DNA of 64,000 nt from assembly GCA_000769715.1 (NCBI GenBank), contig JROS01000009.1, positions 51,420 to 115,419 on the forward strand, given 5' to 3'. Shown in pieces: positions 63,989 to 64,000 of the stretch. Each line of letters opens with the position of its first letter. Within the stretch, counting starts at the first letter, position 1. The notes under the pieces were generated by a model. The model saw nothing but the letters and a program-made list of their open reading frames with translations, ran no database searches and was not told the DNA's origin. Position numbers and translations under genes: made by a program. This DNA comes from Desulfobulbus sp. Tol-SR (GTDB taxonomy: Bacteria > Desulfobacterota > Desulfobulbia > Desulfobulbales > Desulfocapsaceae).

Positions 63989-64000
63989 AATAGATAGGCA

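Noticed and set aside
1..64000. CRISPR arrays, insertion sequences, prophage or rRNA genes
   Set aside because: No regularly spaced repeats, transposase or integrase motifs, phage structural genes or rRNA segments were found on reading both strands.

Overview
The window is GC-rich, densely coding chromosomal DNA from an anaerobic Desulfobacterota-type bacterium; a member of the Desulfobulbales is my best guess. This rests on a heterodisulfide-reductase-type electron-transfer operon linked to methylene-tetrahydrofolate reductase, UGA-encoded selenocysteine in several redox proteins, a fused ispDF and many oxygen-sensitive Fe-S enzymes. The taxonomic call is inference; no rRNA gene is present. 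There is no CRISPR array, prophage or insertion sequence that I can recognise.

Region 1 (1-2.15 kb): a LysR regulator, then a divergent pair of a flavin-binding PNPOx-family protein and an Rrf2 regulator. Region 2 (2.1-31.4 kb): a ~29 kb lipid/polyketide-like cluster in two divergent arms that start around 17.76-18.0 kb. It resembles aryl-polyene or flexirubin clusters: four active ketosynthases, a chain-length-factor-like domain, three acyl carrier proteins, three dehydratase-type proteins, a ketoreductase, a thioesterase, an AMP ligase, LolA- and DUF3261-like envelope proteins, an MMPL exporter and LpxL/PlsC acyltransferases. Unlike the usual aryl-polyene cluster it also has six radical SAM enzymes (three of them B12-binding type), a DAK2-DegV fusion that looks like a fatty-acid kinase joined to its acyl-binding partner, and an exporter fused to a methyltransferase. 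This is the best candidate for an undescribed system. I infer that it builds, radically modifies and exports or membrane-inserts an unusual acyl chain.

Region 3 (31.4-40.3 kb): a small coiled-coil protein, then a minus-strand operon hdrA - mvhD - hdrCB - metV - metF. The first three genes each carry an in-frame UGA exactly where homologues have a conserved cysteine, with a hairpin just downstream. I read them as three consecutive selenoproteins in an electron-bifurcating methylene-THF reductase complex. HdrA also contains an inserted GltD-like NAD(P)H module. The selD gene at 53.3 kb, which supplies selenophosphate, has the same kind of UGA codon.

Region 4 (40.9-51.6 kb): a Nudix hydrolase, a transglutaminase-like protein, a decayed DUF362/polyferredoxin locus, small orphan genes in poorly coding DNA, then signalling genes (HD phosphohydrolase, GAF-adenylate cyclase, sigma-54 activator, response regulator-GGDEF). 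Region 5 (51.6-64 kb): housekeeping genes purF, selD, an M20 peptidase, ispDF, RNase P RNA, a zinc-ribbon protein, a NIF3-like protein, a tRNA with a CAU anticodon, an M48 protease with TPRs, a GspE/PilB ATPase, smpB and tmRNA.
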